Made by a program: the position numbers and the translations under genes
Shown here: positions 41,687 to 50,654 of the stretch, one piece after another
How positions within the stretch are numbered: position 1 is the stretch's first letter
Layout: every line of letters begins with the position of its first letter
DNA from: JAOAPY01 sp038237475
Lineage (GTDB): Bacteria > Acidobacteriota > Blastocatellia > Pyrinomonadales > Pyrinomonadaceae
Length of the DNA: 64,000 bases
Direction of reading: 5' to 3'
NCBI GenBank assembly: GCA_038237475.1
Contig: JBBRYS010000003.1
Coordinates: 372,001 to 436,000, forward strand
Notes under the pieces: generated by a model
Database searches by the model: none
Told to the model about the DNA's origin: nothing
What the model saw: only the letters and a program-made list of their open reading frames with translations

Positions 41687-44212
41687 ATGCTCGCTGAACT
41701 AACGCGACGAAACAAACTCGCACTGTTACTTCTGACGCTGGCAACCACGGCCGCGGTCTGGTATGGCTGGCACTTGTTCTGGTTCCTCACTGACGACGCC
41801 TTCATTGCTTTCCGCTACGTCAGCAACAGTCGCCTCGGGTTTGGTTACGTTTGGAATGCACCTCCGTTCAGGCCGGTTGAAGGCTACACCAGCTTTCTTT
41901 GGGTTGTTCTGCTGGATCTGATTTGGCGCGTAACGGGGAGCGCGCCGCCGGCCGCCTCCAACTATGTCTCGCTGCTATTTGCTTACCTGACTTTGCTGTT
42001 GGGGGCGCTGATGGTTTTGCAGATGAAGCTGCAGTTGTCGTTCGCCAGGCATCGGATCTTGTTTCTCGCTCTCGTACTGGTTGCCGCAGTGACCAATCGA
42101 ACCTTTCTGGCCTGGACCAGTTCCGGGCTGGAAACGGCGATGTTCAATTTCTTTCTAACGTTGTGGGTCTATTGCTGTCTGATTCTGCGTTGCGACACCA
42201 GGCGTTGGGTGTTTGCCGTATCAATGTCAGCGGCGGTGTTGACTCTCAGCCGGCCGGACGGTCTGTTGTTCGCCCTCATTACCCTGATATTGGTTGGCGC
42301 TGCCGTGTTGAGACAGAGCCTGCCCCAAACGAGCAGAGCGGCACGCTGGAAGCGTGCGGTCCCAGGGATGACGTCCAAAGGCCTTCGTCAGCTGCTCAGT
42401 GCCTGGCCTCTCATAATTGTTCCGGCTCATTTATTTTGGCGACGCTACTTTTACAAAGCCTGGTTGCCAAATACCTATTACGCGAAGACAGTAGCCGGTC
42501 GTATTTGGCCGGCGAGCGGTCTCAGGTATTTCTTGTCTTTCGTGCTCGAGTATTCGTATTGGGTGTGGTTGGGTTTGTTGCTTGTTGTGACGGTGGTTGT
42601 CGCCAGAGATTTCCGGGCGCACAGAAAATTCGATATGCAGTTGCTGATCAAGTGGGCAGTATGCCTCGCCTTACTCGGGCAATTTCTCTACTACACGATC
42701 GTGATTGGCGGCGATCACTTTGAGTATCGCGTCTATAGCCACCTGGTATTGCTCGCTGCAATCTCTTTTCTCTGGATGCTTAATCGGCTACAGCTAAGCT
42801 ACCGCCGGGCCCTGCTGCTGTTTGTAGTATCAATAGTCTTATCGTGGCCCATTCCCTGGATTCACTGGGCCATCACTCATGATCTGGTGGGGCGGCCTAG
42901 AACGGTGGTCCTGCGAGCTTCGGTAACGAGAGCTATACAGAAACATTTCCCCGCGATGCCTGGCGTGCTCCTCGCCTACCCACGAGCTTTTGATTCTCTA
43001 CAGGATTGGTTGATCGGGCACTACGTCTGCATGCGCCATCAGGAACACAAAAACTTCTACCTCTACCTGATCGAGAAATTCCCCTCTCGAGAAAAGGGAT
43101 TGGAACTGTCGGCCGACGACTACCCGGTCCTGACTGAAGGCTCCGTGGGTGTCGTTTCGTGGGTGCTGCCTCGAGTGAACATCATCGACATACTGGGATT
43201 GAACGACTATGTTGCCGCGCGCAATCCTGAAATAACTTCTTACACTGTGATGGCCCACGAGAGACGACCCCCCGATGGTTATGTCGAGTGTTTCATCCCC
43301 AATGTTTCACTTGAGGGCGGGCGTTTTGTGATCAATCAAAGGCAGGTGCCACTGACAGCTGAAAAAATCCGGGACTGCGAGGCCCGCTACGCGGACATCG
43401 TAGCCAGCGGAGGATCTCACCGCAGAGTAGCCGCAGTACAAAATCCGATCGACGAAGCTCATTTCTTTGTGAGCCAACAATACCGGGATCTGATGGGGCG
43501 CGAACCAGATCCGCCGGGACTCGAGTATTGGGCCGAGCATCTTAAATCCTGCCCTTCAGGCAGCAGCTGTTTTAATGAGAGCCGCATTAAGATTAGTTTC
43601 GTGCTGCTCGGAGCGGACGAAGTTCAGCAGACGGACTTTCTCAGCCTGCGCTTAAACGAAGCAGTCCTGGGTGCGCCACCGGGATTTAGCGACTTGATGC
43701 AGGATCGCAAGGCTTTCGCTGCGCTGCAGGTCCATGACTGGCGCGATCCGGATGACCTGATTCCGGCGCAACGCACTTTTATCGAAGGATGGCTCAAGCG
43801 CGCTGCTGTCCGGGCGCTTTATCCGGAGAACCTCAGCGGTGAAGAATTTGTAAGCCGTCTGTTCGACAAGCCGCAGCTCAAGACATTGACTGAGGAGCGG
43901 CAGAAGGCGCTGGGAGAGTTGCGTGCTGGTGCGAGCCGGGCGGAAGTGTTGCGAGATCTGGTTGAGAGCGAAACTTTCAAGAGGCGTGAAGCCGAACGCT
44001 CACTCGTGCTGTTGCAGTTGCTGCTGCAGCTACGACGCGACCTCGATTACCGGGACGATCGCTATGGACCATGGCTTAAAAAACTGGATGCCGGTGAGCG
44101 AGTCGATGCGCGTCACGTTTTGTGTCTGGTACTGACTTCAGCAGAATATCAGCATCGCTTCGGTATAGTCGTAACGCACAGCAATGATGAATGTCCGGTG
44201 GTTGATGATTAG
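41687..44212 (+). CDS. AftB-like GT-C membrane glycosyltransferase fused to DUF4214
   Basis: An 841-residue fusion. Residues 1 to about 410 are multi-spanning. The first loop LTDDAFIAFRYVSNSRLGFG-YVWN...PVEGYTSFLWVVLL (Asp36-Asp37) matches the pattern of AftB/GT89-like arabinofuranosyltransferases and related GT-C enzymes. A periplasmic region follows. Residues from about 585 are a DUF4214 domain (HFFVSQQYRDLMGREPDPPG; EYQHRFGIVVTHSNDEC at the end) like those of the two secreted proteins near the window start. Residues about 218-228 (AARWKRAVPG) are encoded by the palindromic repeat at 42340. The stop overlaps the convergent amidohydrolase gene by 4 bases. The sugar donor could be the lipid-linked pentose made by the DprE1/UbiA genes (inference). 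Confidence 0.82.
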   Translation: MLAELTRRNKLALLLLTLATTAAVWYGWHLFWFLTDDAFIAFRYVSNSRLGFGYVWNAPPFRPVEGYTSFLWVVLLDLIWRVTGSAPPAASNYVSLLFAYLTLLLGALMVLQMKLQLSFARHRILFLALVLVAAVTNRTFLAWTSSGLETAMFNFFLTLWVYCCLILRCDTRRWVFAVSMSAAVLTLSRPDGLLFALITLILVGAAVLRQSLPQTSRAARWKRAVPGMTSKGLRQLLSAWPLIIVPAHLFWRRYFYKAWLPNTYYAKTVAGRIWPASGLRYFLSFVLEYSYWVWLGLLLVVTVVVARDFRAHRKFDMQLLIKWAVCLALLGQFLYYTIVIGGDHFEYRVYSHLVLLAAISFLWMLNRLQLSYRRALLLFVVSIVLSWPIPWIHWAITHDLVGRPRTVVLRASVTRAIQKHFPAMPGVLLAYPRAFDSLQDWLIGHYVCMRHQEHKNFYLYLIEKFPSREKGLELSADDYPVLTEGSVGVVSWVLPRVNIIDILGLNDYVAARNPEITSYTVMAHERRPPDGYVECFIPNVSLEGGRFVINQRQVPLTAEKIRDCEARYADIVASGGSHRRVAAVQNPIDEAHFFVSQQYRDLMGREPDPPGLEYWAEHLKSCPSGSSCFNESRIKISFVLLGADEVQQTDFLSLRLNEAVLGAPPGFSDLMQDRKAFAALQVHDWRDPDDLIPAQRTFIEGWLKRAAVRALYPENLSGEEFVSRLFDKPQLKTLTEERQKALGELRAGASRAEVLRDLVESETFKRREAERSLVLLQLLLQLRRDLDYRDDRYGPWLKKLDAGERVDARHVLCLVLTSAEYQHRFGIVVTHSNDECPVVDD
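42340..42367 (+). repeat. Palindromic repeat inside a coding region
   Basis: All 28 bases are identical to the unit at 21169-21196 (GCACGC-TGGAA-GCGTGC then GGTCCCAGGG). It is in frame within a cytoplasmic or periplasmic loop of the AftB-like protein. Confidence 0.9.
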
Positions 44213-46248
44213 GGCTTAAAGCCCACGCTCAACCAGAGCTTCGCACAATCAAACATCCGGCCACCGGTGATGACAGTCTTCGCTGTGCGAATGTTCCGAA
44301 TATTATCCAGCGGGTCCCGCTCCAGGATGATTAGGTCCGCGCGCTTGCCAACCTCGACTGTTCCCACATCACTATCGAGTTTCATGACCCGGGCGGGGAC
44401 CGACGTGGCCGCCTGAATAGCCTCCATCGGCGTGAAACCGGATTTAACGTACAACTCAATCTCGCGGTAGAGACTGTGGCCGGGCACGACCTGATCCGTG
44501 CCGGCTACGACTGTAATGCCTGCCTTATGCAGCGCTCCGACGATTGCCAGATAGCGATCCATAATGGCGCTGGCTTGCGCAACCGCGCCGGGCGGCACTC
44601 CCGTGTTATTAATCGCGCCTGCGAGTTGGGGTGGCACCTTCGCCGCGCCTGGTTCAATGCTGGAGTAGGGCTTGCTCGCCGGGTGCAATGACCATTCGAA
44701 GATCGCGAGCGTGGGATCGATTACCGTGTTGTGACTTTTAAGGAACTCGAGAGCCTTTTGCGCCTCGGGCGTCTGAAAGTCCAGCGGTGGCGGCGGCGCT
44801 CCCTGTAGAGGACGGAACGAGCGCGGGCGCATGATAGGCAGCAGATACTGAACGTGATTGATCTGATCCATGCCGGCTTCAATAGCCTGAAATGCATTCA
44901 TGCCTTCAGGTATGTGGCCGGTAACTGTCATGCCCGATTTGTGTGCCTCAGCGGAGATGGCCTTAACGATCTCCGGCTCGACGGAACTGTAGATTTTAAT
45001 TTGCTGGAAGCCGGCTGCGTGGTAACGAGCCACCGCCGCCTGGGCTTCAGCAGCGGTGCTGGCTCGAATCAAGCCCCAGGCAGACTTGCTTTCACCGTCG
45101 ATTATGCCGGCCAACAGCAGGTGTGGACCGAGGCCTCGTCCCTGTTTAATCGCATCACGGACGGCGGTGATGAACTCGAACTCATTGCCGACGTCGCGCA
45201 CGGTTGTTACCCCGGCAGCCAGATAAGTTGGCCCCCACTCCACCTGTTCAAAGTGAGAGTGCATGTCCCACAGGCCCGGCAATAGAAATTTGCCACGCGC
45301 ATCGACGACAGTCGCGCCTCTGGGAATCGCGAAAGCGTCGCCACGACCAATCGCCTTGATGCGATCACCTTCGATTAGTACCAGACTGTCCGGAACCGGC
45401 TCGCCGCCGCGACCGTCAATCAAAGTGGCTCCGCGGATTACGAGCGCTCCCCTGCGTTCCGGGCTGAGGCGTCGAGCGGTTTCCGCAAGCGCTGCCATCC
45501 CGTCAGCGACCGCGCGGGTAACAAAAAATGACAAGCCTGATTCATAGTCCTCGCGCAGGGCTTCGAAGTGATCGAATTCCGCATCGACTGTCACCGCAGC
45601 TACAAGGTTTCGGTCCGCATCAAACCAGAGCGATTCATTTCCCCAGATCAATCCATTGAGGCTGTAACGATCCAGTTCGACTTCACGATTGTTGAGCTTG
45701 AGTTTGTCTTTGCCCCGGTGTTCAAGTGTGACTTCCCCGCCCAGCAAAATCGCCAGCGGGCCGGATACTTTATGATTCAGCAGATAGCGCACCAAAATCA
45801 TTTGCATGGTAGTTGGCGCATATCCGGCAATCGTGAAAAAGCGTTCCGGCAGCGCCGCCACGCGGCTCTTGCCATCTTCGGTGATAGTCGCTGTCTTACC
45901 TTTGATCTCAACCGACGAGTCGATGGTGGAAAAACGTGAGATGCTGCCTTTGATAGCGAAGGTCAGCGGAGTGAAATCAGCGCGCGTGCGCAGCGTCGCG
46001 GTCAATGGCACCTCAGTACCGCGATCCGTAAATTTGAAGTCCGCGGTTACTACGAGTGTGTCCCCATTGCGCCGGATGGTATAGGACTCCTCGCCGATCG
46101 GTTGCGAGAATTTGTGCAGACGAAACGTACCTGACTCAAGCGTCTGCGTCTGCGTCTGCGCCTGCGGGTTGAGACCCGCGCACAGCAGCAGGAACAGGGA
46201 CAGGAACAGGATGCGACATGAGCGTTTGCCAATGAATGTCAATGTCAT
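44209..46248 (-). CDS. Secreted amidohydrolase-family protein
   Basis: A 679-residue protein with a signal peptide (ILFLSLFLLLCAGLNPQAQT). An N-terminal beta domain (residues 35-245) precedes the metal-dependent hydrolase. The HxH motif is DMHSHFE (330-332), with GHIPEG, AGTDQVVPGHSLYREIELYV and the closing PARVMKLDSDVGTVEVGKRA-DLIILERDP typical of imidazolonepropionase/prolidase-like amidohydrolases. These use one or two metal ions to cleave cyclic amides or peptides. The substrate is not evident. Residues QTQTQT after the signal are encoded by a short GTCTGC tandem repeat. It converges with the AftB-like gene (4-base overlap). Confidence 0.87.
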   Translation of the reverse strand: MTLTFIGKRSCRILFLSLFLLLCAGLNPQAQTQTQTLESGTFRLHKFSQPIGEESYTIRRNGDTLVVTADFKFTDRGTEVPLTATLRTRADFTPLTFAIKGSISRFSTIDSSVEIKGKTATITEDGKSRVAALPERFFTIAGYAPTTMQMILVRYLLNHKVSGPLAILLGGEVTLEHRGKDKLKLNNREVELDRYSLNGLIWGNESLWFDADRNLVAAVTVDAEFDHFEALREDYESGLSFFVTRAVADGMAALAETARRLSPERRGALVIRGATLIDGRGGEPVPDSLVLIEGDRIKAIGRGDAFAIPRGATVVDARGKFLLPGLWDMHSHFEQVEWGPTYLAAGVTTVRDVGNEFEFITAVRDAIKQGRGLGPHLLLAGIIDGESKSAWGLIRASTAAEAQAAVARYHAAGFQQIKIYSSVEPEIVKAISAEAHKSGMTVTGHIPEGMNAFQAIEAGMDQINHVQYLLPIMRPRSFRPLQGAPPPPLDFQTPEAQKALEFLKSHNTVIDPTLAIFEWSLHPASKPYSSIEPGAAKVPPQLAGAINNTGVPPGAVAQASAIMDRYLAIVGALHKAGITVVAGTDQVVPGHSLYREIELYVKSGFTPMEAIQAATSVPARVMKLDSDVGTVEVGKRADLIILERDPLDNIRNIRTAKTVITGGRMFDCAKLWLSVGFKP

Positions 46249-46322
46249 AGGTAAATCTCGATGCTGTGATGAACAGTGTGGAAAGGGACCCTATTCCCCG
46301 ATCTGGCTATCTTCAGTCAGAA

Positions 46323-46360
46323 GGAGGCAGGGAGGAACGGGTCTCTTCCTCACTGCCTCC
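46323..46360 (-). terminator. Long hairpin after the cyclophilin gene
   Basis: An 8-bp outer stem GGAGGCAG/CTGCCTCC and an inner GAGGAA/TTCCTC pairing form a stable hairpin in the gap between the cyclophilin stop and the amidohydrolase start. The T-rich tail is weak, so the terminator role is a moderate inference. Confidence 0.5.
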
Positions 46361-46393
46361 ACGGATGCATTGAGCTTGGTTCAGCAAGAGTGA

Positions 46394-46879
46394 CTAGCCT
46401 TCAATCGTCACCTTTTCCATTTTGACTTCGGCGTGCGGCCGATCGTTGCGGTCTCTGGGGGACTTTGCGATGGCATCTACTATTTCCTGGCCTTCAGTGA
46501 CGCGCCCAAAGATCGAATAGCTGGGTGGCAGAGGATAATCGACGTGCATGATGAAGAATTGCGAACCATTGGTGTTTGGTCCGGAGTTCGCCATGGCTAC
46601 GGTGCCGGCTTTATAGCCACGCTTATAAACTTCGGAAGTTTTGTCAATTTCGTCGGGAAACTTTCCGCCCCATGCAGATTTGCCACCCGCGCCGGTGCCG
46701 GTCGGATCGCCGCCCTGAATCATGAAGCCGTCGATGACGCGATGGAAGATGATGCCATCGTAATAACCCTGCTCAGCGAGCGTGATAAAGTTTTCTGTTG
46801 TCTTGGGAGCGTCTGTCTCGAGCAGTTCGAAACGGATTGTGCCCTTGTTGGTTTGAATTACCGCAGTGCGATTAGCCAT
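46394..46879 (-). CDS. Peptidyl-prolyl cis-trans isomerase, cyclophilin type
   Basis: A 161-residue single-domain cyclophilin starting MANRTAVIQTNKGTIRFELL. ATG 46879 has AGGAGA 6 bases upstream, so the longer in-frame start is rejected. FHRVIDGFMIQGGDPTGTG, MANSGPNTNGSQFFI and GRVTEGQEIVDAI contain the catalytic Arg and the Phe/Gln/Ala residues of the fold. It lacks a signal peptide, so it is likely cytosolic and assists protein folding. The HAD-phosphatase gene lies upstream in the same direction. Confidence 0.95.
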   Translation of the reverse strand: MANRTAVIQTNKGTIRFELLETDAPKTTENFITLAEQGYYDGIIFHRVIDGFMIQGGDPTGTGAGGKSAWGGKFPDEIDKTSEVYKRGYKAGTVAMANSGPNTNGSQFFIMHVDYPLPPSYSIFGRVTEGQEIVDAIAKSPRDRNDRPHAEVKMEKVTIEG

Positions 46880-46901
46880 TTGGTCTCCTTTGATTTTGGA
46901 T

Positions 46902-46928
46902 GGTGCCGGCAAGCCTGGCGCCTGCACC
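46902..46928. repeat. Short hairpin between HAD and cyclophilin genes
   Basis: GGTGCCGGC...GCGCCTGCACC can fold into an imperfect stem-loop directly after the HAD gene stop and before the cyclophilin ribosome site. It may attenuate read-through or be another small palindromic repeat. Confidence 0.4.
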
Positions 46929-46937
46929 GCACTTCAT

Positions 46938-47801
46938 TTAGTTCTTCGAATTCAGAATAAATTTTTCAATCGCCAGCGCCACGCCATCTTCATCGTTTGT
47001 CCCGGTGGTGTGCAAGCCGGCAGTTTCGCGCAGGGCTGATTCCGCGTTGCCCATCACCACTCCGGTGCCCGCATAATGCAGCATCTCCAGGTCGTTAAAG
47101 TTATCGCCAACTGCCATCACCTGGCCGGCCGTGATTCCCAATTCCGCCGCGGCAGCCGCGACACCGGCGCCCTTCGAAGCGTGAGGATGCAGGACATCGA
47201 GCAAGCCGAAATCAAGTTTCGGATACATGGTGCTAAGAACCCTTGCCTTACCGCCAAGCTCACTCTGTAGCCGCTTACTCAATTCATCCAAAGGCCCGCA
47301 GGCGCCTGAGAAGGTGACGTGGACCGGTTCATGATCAAGATACGTCTCAAGGGAAGGAGTCTCAAGCACCGCGCCATCGTCGCCGTGAATGCGGCGCGCC
47401 CACGCCACGTATCTTAATAATGCAGGATTGTCACCGCTCAGACGATCATAGACAAGTACACCGAGACCGTCATTGTCGTCGCTGACAAGAGGATTGACGC
47501 CGAAGGTCCTGCCAATCGCCAGCGCCTCGTGTGCGGCCGGCAGCGGCAGCGGGAAGCGCGCAATGGTCTCGAGTGTCAAAGCGTGCCTTGTCAATGCCCC
47601 GTTGTGCGAAATCAGTGGCGCATCCAGGCCCAGTTGCAGCACGGTCGGCCTCGCATCGCGAAAGCGGCGGCCGGTAACAACCGCGACGCTGACGCCCTTT
47701 TCCCGAGCAGCGGCGATCGCTCCTGCGTTTCGTTCCGACACTTGTCCATGAGAGTTAAGTAGGGTGCCGTCGAGATCCAGCGCGAGTAAACGAATGGGCA
47801 T
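46938..47801 (-). CDS. Cof-type HAD superfamily hydrolase
   Basis: A 287-residue phosphatase from ATG 47801 (MPIRLLALDLDGTLLNSHGQ). The open frame continues 76 codons upstream, but the HAD motif I (DLDGTLL) normally sits within the first 15 residues, so this start is chosen. VAVVTGRRF is motif II. KLDFGLLDVLHPHASKGAGV with its Lys and MAVGDNFNDLEML (motif IV) complete the Cof/YidA-type active site. The enzyme dephosphorylates sugar or nucleotide phosphates in the cytosol. The exact substrate cannot be told. Confidence 0.92.
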   Translation of the reverse strand: MPIRLLALDLDGTLLNSHGQVSERNAGAIAAAREKGVSVAVVTGRRFRDARPTVLQLGLDAPLISHNGALTRHALTLETIARFPLPLPAAHEALAIGRTFGVNPLVSDDNDGLGVLVYDRLSGDNPALLRYVAWARRIHGDDGAVLETPSLETYLDHEPVHVTFSGACGPLDELSKRLQSELGGKARVLSTMYPKLDFGLLDVLHPHASKGAGVAAAAAELGITAGQVMAVGDNFNDLEMLHYAGTGVVMGNAESALRETAGLHTTGTNDEDGVALAIEKFILNSKN

Positions 47802-48117
47802 AAGCTTGGGAAGTCCAACGTTAAAGGAATTGATGACAAATGGCAAAAGAGAGTCGGGCGTGATGGGCAGGAACTGATACTCGAGTGATTCGAGCCGAAG
47901 GAGGCGGTGATTAAATGCAGGCAGGATCCTTATGATCCCACGGCTGCTGCCGGAGGCGATCGTGCAATAATCAGCGTCCCTTTCCGTCCAACTAATAGTC
48001 GGATGTTTACTCCACCTGAAAAAACCCATCGATGTTTACGGGTTGCGTCGTGGGCGGTGTAGCTCATAGCATCAATTCACCAATCTCTCTAAAAATTTCG
48101 AAAAGAGGCTGAAAATC
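47802..48117. other. Intergenic region between divergent HAD and thrC genes
   Basis: These 316 bases hold the divergent promoters of both genes. I see no clear -35/-10 pair, riboswitch or repeat. An attenuator for thrC was looked for and not seen. Confidence 0.4.
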
Positions 48118-49281
48118 ATGAATGTCACACATCTCGAATGCGCAAACTGCGGTCTTCTGCACGAGGCACGGAGGTTGCACAACCTATGCTCGTCATGCGG
48201 CAAACCACTACTGGTTCGTTACGACCTCGAGCGGGCTGCGCGAACTTTGACAAAGGAATCACTGGCCACCCGCCGCGCCGATCTCTGGCGCTATCGCGAG
48301 GTGTTACCGGTCGACAGTGACGACAACATTGTGACCTTTGGTGAGGGATGGACGCCGTTGCTGCACGCAAAGCGACTGGGCCAACGCGTGGGACTTGCGG
48401 AGCTATATATCAAAGATGAATCACAGAATCCCACGCAAAGCTTCAAAGCGCGCGGCATGGCGGCGGCGGTATCGATGGCGAAGGAGCTTGGAGCGACGAA
48501 GCTTGCGGTTCCTTCAGCCGGCAACGCAGCCGGCGCGTTAGCTGCTTACGCAGCCAGAGCAGGCCTGGAAGCGTTCATCTTTATGCCCAAAGACACTCCC
48601 CGCGCGAACATCGTCGAGTGTGAACAGACCGGCGCGCAGGTGACTTTGCTGGATGGATTGATAACCGATTGCGGCGCCGAAGTCGCGCGTCGCAAGGAAG
48701 CAGAAGGCTGGTTCGATGTTTCAACTTTGAAAGAACCGTATCGCGTTGAAGGAAAGAAGACGCTTGGTTACGAAGTTGCCGAACAGCTGCAGTGGGAATT
48801 GCCGGATGTGATCGTTTATCCGACGGGCGGCGGCACCGGTTTGATTGGTATGTGGAAAGCGTTTGCGGAGATGGAAGAGATGGGATTGATTGGACCGAAG
48901 CGTCCGCGCATGGTCACGGTCCAGGCTGCCGGCTGTGCTCCCATCGTGAGCGCGTTTGAAAAGGGAGAACGTTTTGCTGATGAGTTTCCTAATGCCGCGA
49001 CCAGCGCCTCAGGACTACGCGTGCCGAAAGCGATTGGTGATTTTCTGATTCTCGATGCGATTCGCGCCTCTGGAGGCACGGCAGTCGCGGTGACTGATGA
49101 AGAGTTAATTGCCGCGACCGGAGAGATTGGCGCCCTTGAAGGAGTGTTTTGCGCTCCCGAAGGCGCGGCCTGTCTGCCGGCTCTGAGGCAACTGCTAACC
49201 GCGGGTGCGGTGACGCGCGATGACCGCGTGGTCCTGTTCAATACCGGTTCAGGGGTGAAATACCTCGAGTGCTTTTCCTGA
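48118..49281 (+). CDS. thrC: Threonine synthase
   Basis: A 387-residue PLP enzyme that converts O-phosphohomoserine to threonine. The N-terminal zinc-ribbon-like pattern C8-C11...C24-C27 (HLECANCGLL, LCSSCGKP) and the PLP lysine in NPTQSFKARG (Lys110) are clear. PSAGNAAGALAAYAARAG binds the PLP phosphate region and YPTGGGTGLIGMWKAF is the glycine-rich loop. The ATG 48118 has a GAGG about 10 bases upstream. The shortened N-terminus with a zinc ribbon is typical of the archaeal/bacterial class II-like form. Confidence 0.93.
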   Translation: MNVTHLECANCGLLHEARRLHNLCSSCGKPLLVRYDLERAARTLTKESLATRRADLWRYREVLPVDSDDNIVTFGEGWTPLLHAKRLGQRVGLAELYIKDESQNPTQSFKARGMAAAVSMAKELGATKLAVPSAGNAAGALAAYAARAGLEAFIFMPKDTPRANIVECEQTGAQVTLLDGLITDCGAEVARRKEAEGWFDVSTLKEPYRVEGKKTLGYEVAEQLQWELPDVIVYPTGGGTGLIGMWKAFAEMEEMGLIGPKRPRMVTVQAAGCAPIVSAFEKGERFADEFPNAATSASGLRVPKAIGDFLILDAIRASGGTAVAVTDEELIAATGEIGALEGVFCAPEGAACLPALRQLLTAGAVTRDDRVVLFNTGSGVKYLECFS

Positions 49282-49309
49282 GGCAGGACACTCAAAGGAA
49301 AGAAAGTGT

Positions 49310-50626
49310 ATGTGGCTACTAAAGACGAAGCTCAAAATGAAAACGCTGGTTGCGGCAGTATTGCTTGGAGCTTTGTGCTCAGCCTTGCCTGTGGTGTCAG
49401 CCCAACAACCCGGCGAGCGCTGGCTCAGTGATACCGATCAGGCAAAGCTGGATGCGCTGCGTTCCAGTGGCTTCGAAGCGCTTTTCAACCTCGACTATGA
49501 AAAGGGCCGGAAAGACTTTCGCGAAATCGCGAGGCTGTTTCCCGAGCATCCAGCGGGTCCGCAATTTTTGGCTGCGAGCCTTTGGATCGAGACGCTTTAC
49601 GAAACGCGACGCTTGCAGGCTTCTCTTTACAGTGGCGACTCTTTCTATGCCCCCAATGAAGACAAGGCAAATCCCAGGGTCGTGGAACAGTTCCGTGCCT
49701 GGACGCGCGAGGCAAAACGACTGGCGGAGGCGCGACTAAAAGTTAATCCGAAGGACGCGCAAGCGCGCTATTTTCTGGGAGCGACCTCAGGTCTGAAGGC
49801 TTCGTTCGAAGAAGCAGTGGAGCGCCGGCACTTTGCCGCGATGCGTGACGGGTCCGACGCCGTGGATCATCATCGCGAAGCAATCAAGCTGGATCCAACA
49901 TTGCACGATGCCGAGATCACAATCGGTCTGTACGACTATGTCATCGGCAGCCTGCCGCTGGCGGCGAAAATTCTCGTGGGAGTGACGGGCGCCCGGGGTT
50001 CCCGGAAACGTGGTCTGGCGACGCTCGAAAGAGTTACGAAGGAAGGAAAGTGGGCCCATGACGATGCGCGTACCCTGCTGATAGTCTTGTACACCCGCGA
50101 GCGCCGCTATGCTGACGCGCTCGCGTTTGCGCGTGAGTTAGCGGCCAGGTACCCGCGCAATTATTTGTTCCGGCTGGAAGCGGCAGACGCGCTGGTGGCC
50201 CAGGCAGCCCAGGAACGAAAAGCAAATCACGCCGCCGCAGTCGCGAGCGCGGAACGTGAAGCCTTCGCGACCTTTGAAGAGCTTCTGCACGATCGAAATG
50301 TACGGGACACCGCGGCGCGGGCACTGGATCTGATCCACTTCAAGTATGGCGAAGCGTTGCTTACTGCCGGCCAGCCTGAGCGGGCGGCGAAAGAATTTCT
50401 CAATACCACGACTGTCACACGTGCCGAGCCGGGACTCGTTACGATGGCGTTTCTCTATGCGGCACACGCCTACGACGTCGCAGGCAAACGCGCCGAGGCT
50501 TTGTCACAATATCGCGCAGTGCTGGCCCGTCCGAACGTCTACGATTCACACGATCTGGCCACCCGGGGGTTGCGCGAGCCTTTTAAGCTGGACGTCGCGG
50601 GAATCAATCCAGACGAGGGTGAGTGA
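49310..50626 (+). CDS. Secreted TPR-type protein
   Basis: A 438-residue protein. ATG 49310 has GGAAAG 9-10 bases upstream. The N-terminus (KLKMKTLVAAVLLGALCSAL-PVVSAQQ) is a signal peptide. The rest is helical with TPR-like units (GFEALFNLDYEKGRKDFREI; NPKDAQARYFLGATSGLKAS; LDPTLHDAEITIGLYDYVIG). No catalytic motif is visible. It is followed 28 bases later by the alkaline-phosphatase-superfamily gene, so co-transcription is likely. Confidence 0.78.
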   Translation: MWLLKTKLKMKTLVAAVLLGALCSALPVVSAQQPGERWLSDTDQAKLDALRSSGFEALFNLDYEKGRKDFREIARLFPEHPAGPQFLAASLWIETLYETRRLQASLYSGDSFYAPNEDKANPRVVEQFRAWTREAKRLAEARLKVNPKDAQARYFLGATSGLKASFEEAVERRHFAAMRDGSDAVDHHREAIKLDPTLHDAEITIGLYDYVIGSLPLAAKILVGVTGARGSRKRGLATLERVTKEGKWAHDDARTLLIVLYTRERRYADALAFARELAARYPRNYLFRLEAADALVAQAAQERKANHAAAVASAEREAFATFEELLHDRNVRDTAARALDLIHFKYGEALLTAGQPERAAKEFLNTTTVTRAEPGLVTMAFLYAAHAYDVAGKRAEALSQYRAVLARPNVYDSHDLATRGLREPFKLDVAGINPDEGE

Positions 50627-50654
50627 GTTGGCGATAGCAGGCCGGTGACCTGAC

